This document shows positions 17,341 through 31,859 of a stretch of DNA of 64,000 nt, piece after piece. Position 1 is the stretch's first letter. The number at the start of each line of letters is the position of its first letter. A model generated the notes under the pieces. The model made no database searches. It was not told the origin of the DNA and saw only the letters and a program-made list of their open reading frames with translations. A program made the position numbers and the translations under genes. This DNA is from Eleginops maclovinus. Lineage: Eukaryota > Chordata > Actinopteri > Perciformes > Eleginopidae. Location of the stretch: assembly GCF_036324505.1 (NCBI RefSeq), contig NC_086352.1:22787637-22851636 (forward strand). Direction: 5' to 3'.

Positions 17341-19562
17341 TTGTCCTCATGTTGTGGTGCAACATGACCTGTAGAGAAACCCTTCTGAAACTCAATCCCT
17401 GACGCCAGCAAATTCTTATCAGCTGGGCTACTTCTGCCTAAAAGTTTCCAAGGCCGACATCTGAAATGTATCTGGAATTACTTTCATTGTGCAGAAGCTT
17501 TTTGGTCTCCTTAAAAAAAACAAAAAGCGGAAGGTTTTTATTTCTTCTAAAGAAACCCTGTGGAAAAAGAATAAAACAAAAGACTGCAAAATCAATTTTG
17601 GCCACTGCATACAAAGGCTGAAAACAAATATTTTGAGGAATTGATTTTATTTAATGGGATACTTTTGTGAATTATTTATCTGAAGTTACATCTTTCAATC
17701 TATTGTTTTCTTATTAATTTCTAATTTCCTGTGTTGGTGACCAGTTCAAAGAAACAAAATAGCTTCTTTTGTGTTGTGTAGCTCTTTGATAAAGTTACAA
17801 AACAAAAGGCCTAACTGTGGTACTATCAATGAGACGATGTTAATATTCAGTTTGTCATGCTTGCTTATTTGACTTTATTGACTCCAGTATCATATAACAA
17901 CATTAACAGTATAAAGCTGATCATTGTTCTGCATGGGAACATTACCAAAACACTGTATGGGAAGCAGGTGAAGGTGTAAAAGTAGAGGAATATAGCCTAA
18001 TCAAAGAAACAGATAGCCTTGACACGGCTGGTCACCACATGCTCCTCTGGACTGCGCTCTCAAGAGTTTCACAATCCTACGACCTCAGTGACTGCTGATA
18101 TTACCCTGCCTTCTAAAGAAATCTCTGACTGATGCCAAAGGTCCACGGGTTATTCACTGAGGATGCCTTTGGCTCCTAGTAGCATCATGTATTGGTCCAA
18201 CAATCAAAAGGGCAATTTTGAGGACTCAACGTTAATGAATTCATTTGATAATAACGGTTATATAACCTTTATTCATACTGCGCCTTTAAAAAAAGAAAAG
18301 AGGACAAAACACAATTCACCACTGCAATGAATCCAGTCCAGTCTTTGTGACAAAACTTCTTAATTAATAAAGTCATATTGTGTGTTTTTCTGATACTGTT
18401 AGAGCCTATGCTTGTGTGTGTTCCTGTTTGCATTTGCATCATTTTCCAATCTTTGATCCGAATTAAAACACAAGGATAGTACCATTACCAGTGGCAGAAA
18501 GTGACCTATACAGTTTTAAGGTAGGCCTACATATTTTACTTCTGCTCCACTACACTTAAAGGTCCCTTATTATGCAAAATGCAATTTTTGATGTCTTTTT
18601 ATACATAAATATGTGTCCCCTGTGTTTAAGGAGACTCACGTGGCCAGTTTTAGCTCAGCTCAAATTTAAAGCGACAGTCACAGAATCAGCACTTCAGGAA
18701 CAGGGCCGTAATAGAGGGGCATGATGCATGGCTACAAAGCGTCATCTGTTCGGTATTGTGAGCAAAACACTTCACAGACATGTTTTGTATAGATATTGCC
18801 CTACAATACATTGTTGAAATATAGCATAATAGGAGACCTGAAAAGCTGTGGTTGGACCCTCATTGGCATTTCAGATACCTGTGAGTATTTCACAGTTCCA
18901 CCAATCAATTATCTTTCTTTCAAAAGCAGAGATAAGAGAAAAGTCGACCGAACAATTTAACATTTAACATTTCGCGACTCCACAGATTTGTGACTAGGGT
19001 TAGGCAGAGTCGGCGCCAGAGCAGATCTACTGGAGGGGCATTGGGTCATTGGCAGGGGGCTTGCTTGCTTTTGTGACATTAAAAACTCTTTAGCAACTTC
19101 GAACTCAGCGTCAATTATAGTCGATTGTGACAGATCGGGAATATGCTTCACAGCTGGTAGGAGGGGCATCAATGACCGCTAGGGGGGGCACGGCCCTCGA
19201 ATGCCCCCCCTTAGCGCCGGCACTGGGGTTAGGGCCAAACAGCAAATAAAGGGATATACAGCCCCATGTCAACAAAACATGTTTTTTACATCTTGAAAGT
19301 ATTGTTCTCTAAGACCACTTTCATCTTTACCTTTTATGTAATTAAATAACGACATGGAGTTACTGAGCAATATTATCTGCAATTGTCTGTAGTTACTCTA
19401 CGATATTCAAATATTTGGCCTTTTCCATGATCGTAACCTACTTTTCAGAAATTGCCCCGCCCCCTGCACACAGTTGCTTTTTGCAACAATCTCCATTTGC
19501 CTGCTTGACTGCACTTTTTTTTTCTCTCTTTACAAGACTTTGTGGCTTTTTAACAACACAAC
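17341..19562. other. Intergenic region between gatm and the first slc27a2 copy
   Basis: The two genes are divergently arranged, so this 2.2 kb holds the 5' flanks of both. It contains one MITE (18,556-18,840). A GC box-like CCCCGCCCCC lies at about 19,455-19,465, roughly 100 bp before the slc27a2 start. I saw no other gene. Confidence 0.45.
18556..18840. repeat. MITE with AGGTCCCTTATTATGC-type inverted ends
   Basis: The left end reads TTAAAGGTCCCTTATTATGC and the right end is an imperfect inverse (AGCATAATAGGAGACCT, 18,823-18,839). The element is about 285 bp, non-coding, and resembles a common fish MITE family. Confidence 0.6.
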
Positions 19563-22500
19563 ATGATGGAGATTTATTTGATTTCATTCATTTTAGCAAG
19601 TATCCTCATCATACCGTTCGCAATAAAAACGTTGTCCCCATATCTTTGGTTGGATATTCTGTATTTAAAGGATCTACTGCGGATTTTAGTGACGTTCATG
19701 TCGAGGAAAAGAAGGAGACCTTTCTTCTTTGTTTTGGACCGTTTCTTGGAGCAGACCTCTACACATCCAGACAAGCCGTTCATTGTGTTTGAAAATGAAC
19801 ACTTCTCGTACTCTTACACAGATAGAAGAAGCAGTAAAACAGCCAACGCGCTTCTGGCACAGCCTGGGTATAAAGCTGGAGATACCGTCGCACTTTTCAT
19901 GGGCAATGAACCCGCCTTCATGTTTACCTGGCTGGCCTTGGCTAAACTAGGCTCTCCTGTGGCTCTCCTCAATCACAACATCCGCACCAAGTCTTTGCTG
20001 CACTGCTTCAACTGCTGCAAGGCCAAAGTGCTGATAGCAGCCTCAGGTATATGCATATGGTAGGGTTTTAATGTGTGAATGACAACAACTTAAGGTAGCA
20101 AGGTCTGCTCTTTGAGGAGCTGTGACATGAACATTGCTTTTAGATTGAATGTCAAACTTAATTTTATGGTTTAAGGTTTCATTTTGAGCCCGTCATGCCT
20201 ACAAGTCCAAGCTTTTTCTAGAAAATAAGGTTAAAAGTTTTGGCCATCACAGTTTTGGAAACCCATGTGGGCCTAATGACTTGATCTAATGCAGATGATG
20301 TTTCTTCAGAGAATAAAAAGGGTCTTGAGGAATTATCCAGAATGCACACCCTGCCAGATTATATTAATCATGTGGAAGTCAAGGGGCTTAAACAAATTGT
20401 TAAATAGTGATGGCGTACTCGGTTTACACTTAATATTTACCATTTGAATAGAAAATAATCTTAATACCGATCTTGAAATATTAAATCCAAGCCTTTGTGG
20501 AAAATATAGAGATTTGGATTCACTTTGTTGTTGTCTTAAATGTTCAGCTCTGGTCAGTGACACAGCTTTTCACAAAATCTGCGAAGCTAAACACATGTAT
20601 GTTCTCAAAATACTACAGTTTACGTCATCCCTAGTTTCACTGACCCATGTCCAGCTTCTCCTTATCTGCTGTCTGCATTAAAAATTGAAAGGTGTTTTTG
20701 ATCATACTTAACCATACATACAAAATATCAGTATTCTGATCTCAAACTAGTACTGGTTGTGATTCTACTGTATGTTTCTTTGCAGAGCTAAAGGACGCAG
20801 TGGAGGATGTGTTGCCCGACCTGACGGAGCAGGGCGTCACCGTGCTCCTGATGACCAAACATTCAGACACTCCTGGGATCGAGAGTTTTTCTGATAAAGT
20901 GGACAAAGCATCAGACTGCCAGCTCCCTCGATCCCTCAGATCACACATCACATTCAAAAGTCCTGCCGTTTATATTTACACCTCGGGAACAACAGGTATC
21001 TGAGTGGCAGCGTTTTATGCAATAATCTGTTCCCACAACAACATGTCTGTTCTTTAGTTTAAAGGTGTGTGCTGCTTGTGTCTTGTTGTATTTCAGGTCT
21101 CCCCAAGGCAGCTGTGGTCAATCAGAACCGCCTCCTAACAGCGCTGGCTGTTTTGGCTTCAAATGGTGTGACGTCTAGCGACGTCATCTACCTAAACCTG
21201 CCTCTGTACCACACAGCGGGATTCATTATAGGCTTTATCGGCTCTATTGAGACAGGTGAGACCATTGAAGGGAAGCAGAGAGCGCAAAACAACTTTGTGA
21301 GGCTGTGTGAGATTCCTTGCAGACAAATGAATACTTATTTTACTTAGTGAACATTGAATTATTTAGTTGTTTAATACTCTTCAGGCTTTGTTAGATAACA
21401 GTATAGTCCTTTTATGTGTATTTTTAGGCCAAACTGTTTCAAATCCAGATTGCAGCAAGAGGTAAAGTATCCAAAGGTTTACCCACTAGTCACTGTTTCA
21501 CCTCAATTAGTTTACGTTTACTGCAATCGCCTCCATCTGCAAACCAGTAATCTTTTTTGTGTGACAGCATTTAAGTCTAACATTTATGTACCATTTACCA
21601 AGCAGATCCTTGTGCTGATCATTTCAAAGAAAAAATGGTTTGACATCTAAAAGAAGGAAAATCTAGAATGAAGATCTGATGGATAATTTATGGCAGATCC
21701 AGGTTAAATTTCTCATCCTAAATCTTTGACATAGAATCAATGTCCTAAGAAAACCCCTGGTTGCTAATTATTTTTGCATTTAAAAAAGCCATTGAGTTAT
21801 CAAAAATGTAACGACAAATCAGTTTGAGTAAGATCATGAAATGTGGACATTTAGAGATACATGGTTCTCACAGGAAAACAACGATACATAAAGGTGCACA
21901 TCATGATTCTAATATAGCCAGTACATAATCCAATTCAACACACTTTTTGTCATATGTAATGAGCACCTGTTTCCCCAGCTCGGCACAAGACAGGGAAAAG
22001 AACACAGATGTAAAACAAGAAAGGCAATCAGAGTGAGATGGAATCGCAAGAAGCAATTACTTTGTACATTGTGTCATTCTTTAAAGAAATTATTAATATT
22101 GGAACATAAGGCGACATGGAATTGAGGTATCACTTCACACATACTAAGCTCTCTGCAGTTGAGGGCAAATAATAATAATAATAATAATGAATTTCTGGTC
22201 GAACTATATGGCTTTAGTTGTGCAAAGTGATGCCCCTGCTCCTCCTGCCTCTGGGTTTCCGGCCCCAGCAAAACTAAATGAGTCCTTTGTTGCTGGAAAC
22301 CAGTAATCTGACCAAACCCAGATTACCTCTACTTTCTAACTGCTTCTTACTAAACAGACTAAAGTTCACACCGCTGTGATTTGTCTGGGTAAGCAGCCGG
22401 AGTTACAGAAAGATATTAGTGAAAATCCTACACTGTTTGAGAACAATCACCTTCCTGTTGTCAACTATCTGCCTTTAAATGGAATACACTTTATTATTGT

Positions 22501-25500
22501 TGGCATTATTTTCAGGGGGGAAATATTCTAGTGGTAGAAATAACTAGGGATACTGCAGTTAATACAACTGTAATGTTTACCTAACAATTAAAAATACTGG
22601 TAATCTATTAATACAACAAATAAATATACCTTTAGGCATTAAGTATTTGTAATAGCACATCCCTTTTATCTCTACTTTCATAACTGAAAATGTCTTTGTC
22701 GTTCAGCTCATAATACATTTTCTTTTCTTTCTTTTTTTGCTGTCTTATTTTGAAGGGTCAACTATTATTTTGAAGAGGAAGTTCTCTGCTTCTCAGTTTT
22801 GGGATGACTGTAGGAAACACAGTGTGACCGTTGTGCAGTACATAGGAGAGGTGATGCGTTACCTCTGTAGTACACCTAAGGTAAAAGCTTTTCATTGTTC
22901 CCAGATTTTCTCACATAAAACTTCAGTACTACACAACAGGAAAAGGAAGAATATTTGGGGCTGATACTGCCCAGCTATTTACGTAAAGATTTGTATGGTG
23001 CTTCATATTAGTTTTTCCCTGTTAGCCTCTGCAGCAGTCTCTTGGTCTTCATGTGACATTTATAGTTCAGTTACAGTAAAGTCTAAAGTGAAACACAAAC
23101 CAGTGGCATTCCCGTAAGGCTGGCAGTGGATAAATGTCACCCTCCCTCCAAATACTTTGAATTGATGATGCCTATCGAAGGAATATGCTTTTTGGACAGC
23201 ATGTAATTGACCAATTTAAGATAAAACAAAAAGGTTTATAATTGTTGTTTTTGTAATATGTGAAGGAAGTTACAATAAAACTGCCGTACTTGATGCCTAA
23301 TTAAAAAAAATATGGCTCCATCGTGTTGACAGATTGCTATATCACTCCAGCCCTATTTCCTTAATTGTATTTATTAATTTGAATAACTACAGTGAGTACA
23401 ACCCAAACAAGTTCACACAGGATCTTTGGCTGTTGGAAGCATGCCTCCTCCTTCTGCCGCCTCAACTGTTATAAAACTCCTTGGAGCGAGACAGCTGCTG
23501 AGGCAGAGCTGAGAACCGGCTACAACAAGCTGCCATTGAGACAGATCTAGTCAAGAGATAACTTTTCAAATCAGTACATTCCCACAGAGCAGCACAGCTG
23601 GCTTACAAAATAGAAATAGTTGAATCACCACTATCAGGTTCCACCCTCCTGCGTCATAACCTGCAGGGTTCAAACACCACGCAACTTTCTGGATGCATGT
23701 CAATATGAAATGCTGATATGATTAATATACATTTGTAAGAGGAGGAATGCATACTTTCAGATCTCTTAAGGCAGGCTCTGCTGTATTTAGGAGTACTACA
23801 TTCTACCTACATGTATGGCCATTCAGAGTATCTTATTGCATCACATGAAGTGCAGTCTCAATTTACCGTGTGACCCTGTTCGAGTAGGAGGAGGTGGTCT
23901 GTCTGTATCTGGTCACCACTAGGAATAGATCCTGGCCTTTACTAAGGAAGGCCATATTAAGTAACTTGGCAACCAAACATTTTACACAAGTGTTATTGCT
24001 TGTGTAATATGTTTTATGCAAATTCTTACATACAGGCAGGGATTAGCCATACTTGATCGGAGAGGATCCTAATGAGGAGCCTAAATGCGCTGACTGAGAC
24101 TGTGACTGTGTGACACATACGTGTGTTTTTAAAGAAATACTTAAACCCACAATAAACATTTGTATATCAAATAATCACCTTGTGTTGATACTTAAATTCT
24201 TGAAGAAAACTTGATTTTCTTGCATGCCATGCAAAAAAAAACAAAAATAGGAAAGTCTTGAATTGAGGAAAATGTGGGCTGTGTTGAACAAGAGCAAAAC
24301 TATATCAGAACATCAGTGCATGCTCACTGCTTCCCAAACATGCATTTCAACTAAAACCTGCACAGATCAGTAGCACACTGCACAAGCGTGAACATGCCTA
24401 ACGGTTTAAAACACTTTTGCGTGAGCATGAGAACCCCCATGTCCCTTTACGGGTTCCTCAGTAATGCACAAGTTGTGTGAGAGATTTTAAACAGATGTAG
24501 CCTAGTTCAGAAATATTTAGTTGTTGTTAAACAAAGCCGTCATTTTCTTCAAATTGTATTTCTTTGTTCACTGCGTAGGTATGCGAGAAAACATTCTTTA
24601 AAATTGTCTTCAAGAATTCAAAGCAGCACTTGCTTAGTTATATACAAATACTAATTTTGTGTGAAATGTTCAATAAAAAGAAGTGGAGTCTCACACTTAT
24701 ACTATTTATTTTGTGTGTGATTAGGTTATTAGGTCAGTCGATTCTACTTCCTGAATATTTAAATTAATGATTTATCAAATCATGTATTTCTGTAGTACTG
24801 ATCAAATGTTTTGTTCATGTGACGATGCAGAGAGAAAATGAAAAGGACCATAAAGTAAAGCTGGCTATTGGCAATGGTATCAGAGCAGAGGTATGGAGAG
24901 AGTTTCTCAATCGATTCGGGAACATAGAGGTCCGCGAGTTTTACGCCTCCACCGAGGGAAATGTGGGATTTGTCAACTACGTGGGGAAAATTGGAGCTAT
25001 TGGGCGAGTTAACTTTTTCCATCAGGTAAGAATAATATTTAAAAAGCATTTAATTGTCTTCTAGCATTGCAAGGGTCATCTTGTTACAGCTCACTTAATA
25101 TTGTGAATGTAAGACACATAGGTGGCATATTAAAAGCTCATGTACGGCTGTTAATAAATAATGTGGTAAACATGTTTTATTTTGCTGTTTGTGTAAATAT
25201 GTTCGGCACATGATGCAGCAGTGATGTGTTTCCTCCTGTAGAAACTGTTTCCCTTCACTCTGATAAAGTATGACACCGAGCGTGATGAACCAATCAGAGA
25301 TGCTAACGGCCTCTGTGTGGAGTCACCCAAAGGTGAGAAACTGGAAATAGATTTCTATACTTACCGCATGTACCATAATACTCAATAATAAATATGGATC
25401 TTATAGTCGAAGGATATATTTACTGATGTTGGCCTTTGATAGACAATGGCATTAAAAGACATGTCTCCTTGCTGTTTCTTCAAGGTGAGACAGGACTGCT

Positions 25501-27421
25501 GGTGTCAAAGATTACAGACATTGCTCCTTTCGTCGGCTACGCCCAGAACGAAGAACAAACAGAGAGAAAGAAACTTCATAATGTTCTCAAGAAGGGAGAT
25601 CTTTACTTCAACAGTGGAGACCTCATGAGGATTGATAAAGACAACTTCATCTACTTCCAGGATCGTGTAGGTGACACATTCAGGTACAGAACTCTTGTGA
25701 ACCCTGATTTGATTTTGAAGAATATTGTTCGTACGGAATAATTGTTTATGGTTTTGATACTGGAGTATCAGCAATGTAATGAAACAAAAACATTGAAAAA
25801 AAACTTGCAAAATAAAAAGGGTTAATAGGTATGAATTAGAAAAACTGGTGGAGGGGGGGGGGAATGTTTGGACTTAAGAGTGTTGGCCTTTTGTGACTGA
25901 GGAGAGAGTTCCAGAAGGAGGGTGAGGCAGCAGCGAAGGCCCTGTCGCCCCAGGTCCTGAGCTTTGTCCTGATGGGCTGTAGTAGATTAGCATCAGTAGA
26001 CCTGAGGCAACGGGTAGGGTTGTGTTGTTGGATGAGGTCACAGAGGTAGGGGGGGAAGAAGGATATCAAGTCAACGGGATCAAATTAAGGAAGAAAGTCA
26101 TGTTAAAATGAATGATAATACTAAGTAAACCTCTGGGCCCTGCAGGCACCCTAGTTGGCAGGATTAAGAAAGCTAGGCAAAATTGTTTTTGTTGCTCAAA
26201 CATGAATATGTTTTTTTAGTTCCTTACATTTCACTAAAGTTTACAGTAACACAATTGATATAAAGTTTTAACTTTGAGCTTGCAGGTGGAAAGGTGAGAA
26301 TGTGGCCACAAACGAAGTGTCTGACATTCTGACGATCAGCGATTGTCTCAAAGAAGCCAATGTGTATGGAGTCCAAGTGCCAGGTGACGGCTGTTTCCTC
26401 CGCACATTTGACCTGACTGTATGTTTTTAAGATCACATGATTCCCAGATGCCAGAATATTGAAGAGAGACTGATTTGCAATTGAATTCGTAAACAAATGC
26501 TTTATTTGTTTCTATTTTGTCCGGCTATGTAGGGCATGAGGGGCGGATAGGAATGGCAGCGGTCACTGTGAAGGAAGGCTCCCAGTTTGATGGAAGTAGT
26601 ATATATAACCATGTGGTAAGCTACCTGCCTTCCTATGCCCGACCTCGCTTCATAAGAATACAGGTACGTTTATTTCACACACAATTTTCAGCACTAAATT
26701 TTGAGACGAAAGAGCACATTACGTTTAAATAAATTAATATACCTTAGAAACTGTTTTCTTCTCAAAAAAAGTAAATAATAAAAATGTTGATGCAACTTTT
26801 ATGCCACCTTATCAATATCGGAGGAGTAAAAAAATATTCTAGCCATCTATTTTTCCAAGTATGATCTAAATAGTTTTCTTTCTTATGCTTTTTAAGGAAG
26901 GATAATCTTCCTTAAAAAATGTTGATCTGTAAAAAACGAATGGACCGAAAAGGTTTTTGGCTGTTTTTCTTTTTTGTTTTGTTGGAGTATGCTGTTGTAA
27001 TACTCCTTTTGGCCACAAGAGTCCACTAATCCTTGTTCTAAATAGGACTACAACATTCATGTTTGCTATTCCATTTGTTTCGCCGATGAGCAAAACATTT
27101 AGAAACTAATGATTTTCCTGATTTTAACATGTACCCTGTGATTGAAAGCAGATAAAGATATTTCTATACTGTACCTGATTGATTGATTGATTGATTGAAA
27201 GATTGAAAGATTGATTGATTGATTCATACTTTTGTTCTGTCCAGAATGCCGTGGAGGTGACAGGGACATTCAAGCAGATGAAGGTGAAGTTAGTGGAGGA
27301 GAGCTTTGATCCAGGACGTATCCAGGACCCTCTTTACATCCTTGACAATGAAGAGAAGAGTTACATACCGCTGACAGATCAGGTCTACGGCTCCATCATA
27401 TCAGGAAACATCAAACTATGA
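19563..27421 (+). CDS. slc27a2: Very-long-chain acyl-CoA synthetase / fatty acid transport protein 2-like, tandem copy 1
   Basis: FATP2-family enzyme that activates very-long-chain fatty acids to CoA esters and supports fatty-acid uptake at the ER, peroxisome and plasma membrane. Ten exons join in phase: 19,563-20,046; 20,786-20,995; 21,097-21,255; 22,756-22,880; 24,831-25,025; 25,242-25,332; 25,485-25,683; 26,286-26,383; 26,533-26,663; 27,245-27,421. They give 622 residues (human 620). An N-terminal hydrophobic anchor (about residues 4-22) is followed by [18 protein letters not shown], the AMP-binding signature [14 protein letters not shown] (exons 2/3), [15 protein letters not shown], and the FATP signature FNSGDL...[19 protein letters not shown] (exons 7/8). 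The C-terminus is GNIKL, similar to the human LKL peroxisomal-type tripeptide. Two adjacent ATGs open the frame; I used the first. No damage is visible. Which fish paralogue name (a or b) applies is unknown. Confidence 0.95.
25850..26070 (-). mobile_element. LINE reverse-transcriptase tail fragment in slc27a2 copy 1 intron 7
   Basis: On the minus strand the frame reads [35 protein letters not shown] (shown in shortened form by its key part [16 protein letters not shown]). This is the C-terminal hallmark of fish LINE reverse transcriptases. It is a short dead piece in the intron between exons 7 and 8. Confidence 0.6.
27176..27224. repeat. (GATT)n tetranucleotide repeat
   Basis: An imperfect GATT array with two GAAA interruptions lies about 20 bp upstream of the last exon of slc27a2 copy 1, within intron 9. 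Confidence 0.85.
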
Positions 27422-29157
27422 GAAGGCTCTCAGTGTCCACTAACTGTGCAGGCTTCTCAGTCGTGCATTAACATATTTTTTAAAAGTAGTAATTGGGTAA
27501 TCAGTAGTGTAGGATTTGTTGTTAAGGATTCCTTTTAGGGGCTGGAGTCAGCCTGTAAGTGAGGGAGTGATTATTTATTATTATATTATATTTTACAAGC
27601 TGGTTGACTGCTTTCAAATATGAGGACTGCGGTTTTGAGTTTTTCAGTGTTATAATGGTGTTGAGATGTGTTGCTGTATGTTTGGATAAACAGTGTAAAC
27701 AAACGATCTCCATAGGTAGATATTTATGTGCGAATATATGTTAATATTAATTACTTTGATTCTTATTATATAGCCAGAAATACTTTTCATGTGCACGTCT
27801 GCTCAGTTTTTACTCATCATAGAGAATACAAAGATATATCGCAGTAGTGATGTACATGGAAAAACCACAAGGTGGAGACAAATGCAAACTCTGTGCTCAG
27901 TGTAGTCGGGGAATACAGTGAGCACATATAATTTAACATGGACAGTGCACTCGAAAAAGTCTTAACATTCCAAACACATGAAGATGAATCTGCATGTTAT
28001 TGTCTAAAATAACCACTATAGTTTATCTTATGTGGATCAACCAAGGGGTCCAACCATGATAAACAGAAGTACACAGAATAATACAGACAGCGCTGTCTAC
28101 ACACATTTTTCCATGTATGCTCTTTGTGAACATATACTGATCTAGATGGCATATCTGTTAACCCCTGCAAAAAAGTTCATGACTAAAAAACAGAGATGCA
28201 CATTTCTTTCAGGGAGACCAAGTCCGGCAGGTACGGCTCATACTTTCAATATTTATACTTTGTAATCAGTTAAATGCCATTTCAAACCAAATCTTGTCTA
28301 CCAACATAACATGTAAATCATCTATGTAGGCAACATAAATCACCAGAAGAGACTGCTCTTGTGTTGGAGTACTGTGAGTTTCGCACCCAACCAACCTGTT
28401 GTCACAAATAAATGTTTCTTCGGGTGTTTTTCATTCTCCATTTTCTTTTCTTTTTGGTCCTGTTCATGATGGTGCAAAATATGGCACTTAATCAAAAGAT
28501 AAATAAACAATATTAATAGAAGCTCTGGCAATAAAAGTTTCAGTTTCACATTTTCCGTTTTTAACTTTAATGTATGTTGAAATAACATGTCGTAATGATG
28601 ACAGATCATCAGCCCAGGCTTGTAAGGTTGAACAAAGTTAACTCATGTGGTGTTTTTTCATGAACAGCTGAGAAACCACTTTATATCAGGGTTCAGTTTG
28701 TTCCCCAACTAGTCGCTGATCCTACATAATATTACATTGTATTTCTATAGCACACTTTAAAAACAACGATATATCAAGGTGCTTCACAATACTGAGGGAG
28801 AAAAGAAACAAACTAAAATGAAATAAAAAGTTATCTAAGGAAAATATTTAATAAAATACATATAAAGAAATCAAACTAGGGAGCTGAGTTTTAAAAAGAT
28901 AAAAGAAAAAGGTTAAGAGCATAAAAGTTTAAATATAAAATAAAGGACAGTCAGTGAAATGCGATGAGGAACAGGTTCATGGACCATTATTGGCAACAAT
29001 CATTTGAAAACCAATCCTCTGTGGGGAATCACAGCAGAATGATTATACAATAAACAAATGTGAGAACTGAGAAGGAAGACTAACAGCACAAACAAATGAT
29101 TCTACAGAAATGTGATACATTTCGATATCGGCGGAAGGAGAAGCCTACTCCCCCATA
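27422..29157. other. 3' UTR of slc27a2 copy 1 and the spacer to copy 2
   Basis: About 1.7 kb separates the stop codon of copy 1 from the promoter of copy 2. Candidate polyadenylation signals include AATAAA near 28,406 and 28,530. The stretch at about 28,735-28,930 (CTATAGCACACTTTAAAAACAAC, then AAGGTGCTTCACAAT) resembles the AT-rich 3' tail of a fish LINE. No further gene was seen. Confidence 0.4.
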
Positions 29158-29178
29158 GTTAACATTGGTCAAAGTTCA
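29158..29178 (+). promoter_or_regulatory. DR1-type nuclear-receptor site (PPAR/HNF4) upstream of slc27a2 copy 2
   Basis: TGGTCAAAGTTCA at 29,166-29,178 is a direct repeat of two nuclear-receptor half-sites separated by one base, about 100 bp before the start codon. A GTTAAC HNF1-like half-site (29,158-29,163) lies just upstream. In mammals fatty-acid activation genes are commonly under PPAR-alpha/HNF4 control, so a liver-type regulatory site is plausible. I saw no equivalent DR1 directly before copy 1. The function is inferred. Confidence 0.5.
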
Positions 29179-29274
29179 GTGCGTCGACTCGAGGTCTGCA
29201 TTCAACTTTTTGTTGTCTGCTTTTGACTTGACTTGAAACTGTTAATATTCCCAGACTGATTGTTCTGACTAACA

Positions 29275-31818
29275 ATGATAACATATTTGTTATATACCGC
29301 TCTGGCAGGTTTGGCGCTTTTGTTGTTTTTGCCTCGCCTGATAAATCGTTATTTTTTTCAAGATTTGAGTTACGCCATTTCTTCAATTAAAATTGCTCTA
29401 AGCCTTAACAAAATCAAGAAGCAGAAACCCTTTTACAGTATGTTGGACTGTTTTCTGGACAAAGTGGCGAAGCATCCGAAAAAGAAGTTCATTATTTTCG
29501 AGGAGAGCTCGTACACGTACAGCCAAGCCGACAAAGAGAGCAACAAAGTGGCCAGAGCCCTGTCCACCTATGCCGGCCTGAAGGAGGGGGACACGGTGGC
29601 CCTCTTCCTGGGCAACGAGCCCCACTTTGTGTGGCTGTGGCTCGCTCTGACCAAGTTGGGGTGCATACCTTCTTTACTGAACTGCAACATCAGATCCAAG
29701 TCTCTGCTGCACTGCTTCTCCTGCTGTGAAGCCAAGGTTCTGGTGGCGGGTGCTGGTAAGCTGATTTCGGTTTTACTGCAATTATTTGTGTTTTTCACAC
29801 CTCCCACTCTTAATAATAGTTGTCACATAAACCTGCTTTTGAACTTGTTAACATACAGGAGACTACAAATAGTTACTTTTTAAACAATATTATATATATT
29901 TAACAATATTATAATTATTATAATTATTATAATAATATATATATTGTGGGTTTTTAATGCTTATACACATATTGAATTTATTTAAAAAGTAATTCATAAT
30001 ATGAATACAACTTTTAAGAAACATTTACAGTTACAAAATTCTAATTCGCCCTTCTTTCTGGTGAACAAACTACTCTTATTTGCATCAAAAGTAGTTTGCA
30101 TTTATGTACTGCAATATCTTGTTTGTCAATTCATCTATTGGACTGGGCTTTAGCTTTCTAGGGTTTATTCCCATGATTCTCCACATCTGTTATTATTGAT
30201 TTACTATGTGTATTGAATCAGCATTGACCTCCATGAAGTTTTAACTCCCTCGCTCTCATTTTCTCTCTCTCAGACTTGCGTCAGGCTGTAGAGGAGGTGT
30301 TACCCACCTTGATCGAGCAGGGTGTCCATGTGTTTATCCTTAGCGAGAACTGTGAGCTGGAGGGTATTGAAAGCCTCACTGATAAAGTTCAGCAGGCCTC
30401 CGACCAGCCTCTGTCACCTCAGCTGAGGGCCAACGTTAACATTAAGAGTCCCGCACTCTATATCTACACCTCAGGAACCACAGGTAATCTGACCTCATTT
30501 GACCTTCACTTCTAATCTGTGATTGTATTTTTAGTTTGCAGACCTTGAGCTGCAGAGGTAGGACAATAAAAAATGGCTGCATCTGCTTCTAATGGCGTTT
30601 TCTCTCAGGACTTCCCAAGGCAGCTGTTATCAATCACGAGAGGCTATGGATGTCAACTTATCTTCAGTCCATTGCTTCCGTCCGCTCAGACGATGTCCTC
30701 TTCGTGTACCTGCCTCTTTACCACAGTTCTGGATTTCTTATGGGGCTTTGTGGAGCCATAGAACGAGGTAATTCATAAAACTAGAGAACATGATTTACAG
30801 GGTGCATGCTGATTGTTTACTCAAGGCTAAACCAGTTATATGGAGTCCAATAGTGTCCAATTATATTGATATTTCAAGGTCCTCAAGGTTAAACACTTTC
30901 TTAGCTCTAACTGTTTTATTTACTTACATCTGTGACTTTACATTTCCAGGTATCACGGTTGTTTTAAAACGTAAGTTCTCTGCCTCCAACTTCTGGAACG
31001 ACTGTAGAAAGTACAACGTGACAGTTATTCAGTACATAGGAGAAGTTATGCGCTACCTCTGCAACACACCAAAGGTAAACCCCTGTCTAATATCACATAT
31101 GATCATGTTGTTTTAACACAATACAACAATAACCCACATACATTCCTTAGCAGCCTTGATAGTTTTAATTGATATTTGCATGTACAGCTTACACCTGCAG
31201 CAGTGAGTCACAATGTATGTACTCAAACTCAAACAAAACGACACAATGTGATGTCTCTTATTCTGGTCTCCCCTCTGGTGCTCCTCTAGAGAGAAAATGA
31301 TAGAGATCATAAGGTCCGACTGGCCCTGGGGAACGGGTTGAGGAGCGACACCTGGGAGGAATTCCTGCAGCGATTTGGGGACATTTGTATCTGTGAATGC
31401 TACGGAGCGACGGAAGGAAATGTTGGCTTTGTTAACTACTGTGGCAGAGTTGGAGCTGTGGGCAAAGAGCATTTTCTCCACAAAGTAAGAAGTTGCTAAT
31501 GCTAATACGTTTTCAGTATGGATAATACTGAAAACTGGATAATCCATCCATCCATCCATTGTGGGTTAACATTGTACGCAACGGGATGAATGGCAGCTGC
31601 AACAGTATATTATATATATTATATACAGCCCCGAAAAAAATTAAGAGACCACTTCAACCTTTTTTTTAAGTTGTATTCTATTGCAGCCATTCCAGTGTCT
31701 GTTCAATTTCAACTCAGAGAAATGTTGTCAGTAGTTTATAGAAAACAATAAAAAAGACAAATCTATAAATAGTTAAATTGGAGAAATTGATAAAGTGGTC
31801 TTTTAATTTTTTTTCTGA

Positions 31819-31859
<41 letters not shown>

